Assembly (NCBI GenBank): GCA_019264505.1
Contig: JAHUZY010000083.1
Span: forward strand, 1 to 8,430
Length of the DNA: 8,430 bases
Direction of reading: 5' to 3'
Source of the DNA: Phenylobacterium sp.
GTDB lineage: Bacteria > Pseudomonadota > Alphaproteobacteria > Caulobacterales > Caulobacteraceae
Position 1 is the stretch's first letter, and each line of letters begins with the position of its first letter. Positions 6,749 to 8,430 of this stretch are shown piece after piece. The translations under genes and the position numbers were made by a program. A model generated the notes under the pieces. That model made no database searches and was not told the DNA's origin. It saw only the letters and a program-made list of their open reading frames with translations.

Positions 6749-7912
6749 ATGATGCAGATCAAGACCCTTCCGGCGCCCCGGCGCCTCGCCCCCGCCGCCC
6801 TGGCCGTGCTGATGGCCGGCCTGCTCGGGCTCGCCGCCTGCAGCGAGGAGGCGCCGCGGGAGACTGCGGAGCAGCAGGCCCGCGCGGTCACCGTCGTGCC
6901 GGTGGGCTCGCAAGCCATCACCGGCTCGGTTTCGGCCTCCGGTCCCCTGGTCCCCCGGGAAGAGGCCGCCGTCAGCGCCGAGATCGCCGGCTACCGGGTA
7001 GCCCGGGTCCTGGTGGAGCCCGGCGCCTATGTGCGCGCCGGCCAGACGCTGGCGGTCCTCGACGGCGCCCTTCTCCAGTCGCAGCTCTTGCAGCAGGAGG
7101 CCGCGCTCGCCCAGGCCGAGGTCCAGGCCGAGCAGGCCGAAAGCCAGGCCGCCCGGGTCGCAGGCCTCGAGGGCCAAGGCGTCCTGTCCAACGAGCAGAT
7201 CGAACAGCGTCAGTTCCAGGCCCGCACCGCCCGGGCTCAGGTCCGCGCCCAGGCCGCGGGTCTCGCCGACCTGCGGGCCCGCCAGACGCGTCTGTCGGTC
7301 AGCGCCCCGGTCTCAGGCCTGGTGTTGGCGCGCAATGTCCGCCCTGGCGATCAGTCGGGCGCCGGCTCGACGCCCTGGTTCGTCATCGCCCGTGACGGGC
7401 TGATCGAACTGCAGGCTGAGGTTTCCGAAGCTGACCTCGCCCGCATCCGCCAGGGCCAGTCGGTGCAGGTGACCCTGCAGAACGGCGAGACCGTGCTCGG
7501 CAAGGTCCGCCTGGTCAGCCCGCAGGTGAACGCCCAGACCCAGCTGGGGACGGTCTGGATCAGCCTGCCAAACCGGCCTTCGATCCGCGCCGGCGGCTTC
7601 GCCAGCGCCGCCTTCGAAGGCGGCGGCGGTTCCTCTCTGACCGTGCCGGAGACCGCCGTGCGTTATGACGGCGACGGCGCCAGCGTCATGGTGGTCGGCG
7701 AGGACAACCGCGTGAAGCGGGTGGCCGTCTCCACCGGCGCCCGCGGCGGCGGCCTTGTGGAGCTGGTCCGCGGTCCGGCGGCCGGATCCCTGGTGGTGGA
7801 GAGCGCTGGCTCCTTCCTGCTGGAGAATGATCTCGTCCGACCCGTCCGCAAGGGCGCAGAAGGCGCGGCGGCCGCGCCGGCGCCCAAGGCCAAGACCGAG
7901 CCCGCGAAATGA
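6749..7912 (+). CDS. RND efflux periplasmic adaptor subunit (membrane fusion protein), lipoprotein
   Basis: Adaptor linking the inner-membrane RND pump to the outer-membrane channel. The 387 residues start with a lipoprotein signal ending in lipobox LAAC (Cys31), so it is probably lipid-anchored in the inner membrane facing the periplasm. A biotinyl-lipoyl-like half lies at about 72-105 (EIAGYRVARVLVEPGAYVRA), a coiled-coil hairpin rich in Gln/Ala/Glu at about 106-182, the second lipoyl half at about 183-215 (SAPVSGLVLARNVRPGD), a beta-barrel at about 218-290, and a membrane-proximal domain at about 295-366. The tail from 367 is Ala/Pro/Lys-rich and probably disordered. GAGG at 6737-6740, overlapping the upstream stop codon, lies 8 nt before ATGATG; the second ATG at 6752 is equally possible. 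It overlaps the pump gene by 4 nt. Substrate not deducible; the motifs suit a drug or organic-compound exporter better than a metal one. Confidence 0.95.
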   Translation: MMQIKTLPAPRRLAPAALAVLMAGLLGLAACSEEAPRETAEQQARAVTVVPVGSQAITGSVSASGPLVPREEAAVSAEIAGYRVARVLVEPGAYVRAGQTLAVLDGALLQSQLLQQEAALAQAEVQAEQAESQAARVAGLEGQGVLSNEQIEQRQFQARTARAQVRAQAAGLADLRARQTRLSVSAPVSGLVLARNVRPGDQSGAGSTPWFVIARDGLIELQAEVSEADLARIRQGQSVQVTLQNGETVLGKVRLVSPQVNAQTQLGTVWISLPNRPSIRAGGFASAAFEGGGGSSLTVPETAVRYDGDGASVMVVGEDNRVKRVAVSTGARGGGLVELVRGPAAGSLVVESAGSFLLENDLVRPVRKGAEGAAAAPAPKAKTEPAK

Positions 7913-8430
7913 GCGCCGACCGCCCCTTAGGCCTCTCCACCTGGGCCATCCGAAATCCGGTCCCGGTGGCGGTGCTGTTCATCGCCCTGACCCTGGCGGG
8001 GCTGATTTCCTATGGGAATCTGCCGGTCAAGCTGTTCCCGAACGTTCAGTTTCCCGCGGTGTCGGTCACCGTCACCCAGAGCGGCGCCGCGCCGGGCGAG
8101 ATGGAGACCCAGATCACCCGGCCGGTGGAGGACGCCCTGGCGGGCATCCCCAACGTCAAGAACATCTATTCCACCGTCACCCAGGGGGTCTCGGTCACCA
8201 GCGTCGAGTTCGAGCTGGGCGAGGACCTGCAGAAGGCCACCGACGACGTCCGCTCGCGCATCGACCAGACCCGCGCGGTGCTGCCCCGGGAGATCGACGA
8301 GCCGACGGTCCAGCGGATCGAGCTCGATTCCCAGCCGATCATGACCTATGCGGTCGCCGCGCCGAACATGTCGGACGTGGAGTTGTCCTGGTTCGTTGAC
8401 GACACCCTCGGCTGGGCTCTGCAGGCCCGC
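7909..8430 (+). CDS. RND efflux inner-membrane pump, N-terminal part (cut by window edge)
   Basis: Proton-driven inner-membrane transporter of the AcrB/HAE1-like group; only the first 174 codons are in the window and the frame is open to the last base. RND pumps are usually about 1,000-1,050 residues, so roughly five-sixths is missing. Visible parts are a short cytoplasmic start with STWAIRNPVPV, TM1 at about 15-35, then LPVKLFPNVQFPAVSVTV, the conserved entry to the porter domain, followed by GAAPGEMETQITRPVEDALAGIPNV, STVTQGVSVTSVEFELG and DDVRSRIDQTRAVLP, all in the expected order. The start ATG overlaps the adaptor stop as ATGA (7909-7912), which implies translational coupling. With the two genes upstream it completes a tripartite exporter. 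FPNVQFP and the porter sequence favour a drug/organic-compound (HAE1-like) pump over a heavy-metal one, but this is inference from the first sixth. Confidence 0.94.
   Translation, partial: MSADRPLGLSTWAIRNPVPVAVLFIALTLAGLISYGNLPVKLFPNVQFPAVSVTVTQSGAAPGEMETQITRPVEDALAGIPNVKNIYSTVTQGVSVTSVEFELGEDLQKATDDVRSRIDQTRAVLPREIDEPTVQRIELDSQPIMTYAVAAPNMSDVELSWFVDDTLGWALQAR

Noticed and set aside
7755..8399. A 214-codon open frame overlapping the adaptor end and the pump start
   Set aside because: Out of frame with both genes and Arg/Gly/Pro-rich. The frame beginning at 7909 encodes recognisable RND pump sequence.

Overview
The window is a high-GC chromosomal stretch whose gene content suggests an alphaproteobacterium, most likely of the Caulobacter/Phenylobacterium type. 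The reasons are inference from protein character: an MCP with two HAMP segments and an alphaproteobacterial-style hairpin tip, a NodT-type outer-membrane lipoprotein, Ala/Arg/Gly-rich proteins, and strong third-position GC that produces long shadow frames opposite real genes. No mobile element, CRISPR array, tRNA or rRNA gene was seen.

Layout. (1) 24-2003, minus strand: a complete methyl-accepting chemotaxis protein ending in a GWEEF pentapeptide of the kind that tethers CheR/CheB. (2) 2004-2245: a divergent, locally AT-rich intergenic region with several 10-bp-period direct repeats and a perfect 10-bp palindrome. (3) 2246-2551, plus strand: a small secreted protein that looks like a free-standing TonB C-terminal-type domain with four cysteines, followed by two hairpins, the second a likely intrinsic terminator. 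(4) 3442-5100 and 2616-3428, minus strand: a two-gene operon of a secreted M28 zinc aminopeptidase with a PA-type insert, then a DUF72 (YecE-like) protein 13 nt downstream. (5) 5101-5319: a second divergent regulatory region with inverted repeats. (6) 5320 to the window end, plus strand: a tripartite RND efflux operon in the order outer-membrane factor, periplasmic adaptor, inner-membrane pump. The pump gene overlaps the adaptor gene by 4 nt (ATGA) and is cut by the window edge.

How the parts work together. The three efflux genes should build one envelope-spanning exporter: a proton-driven RND pump, a lipid-anchored adaptor and a lipid-anchored outer-membrane channel. Their tight spacing implies a single transcript. 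The peptidase and the DUF72 protein are probably co-transcribed, but nothing in the sequence shows a shared function. The MCP stands alone, without che genes in view, so it would signal through chemotaxis proteins encoded elsewhere.

I did not find a clear previously undescribed system. The points most worth a second look are the free-standing cysteine-rich TonB-like domain and the repeated or palindromic sequences in the two divergent intergenic regions.
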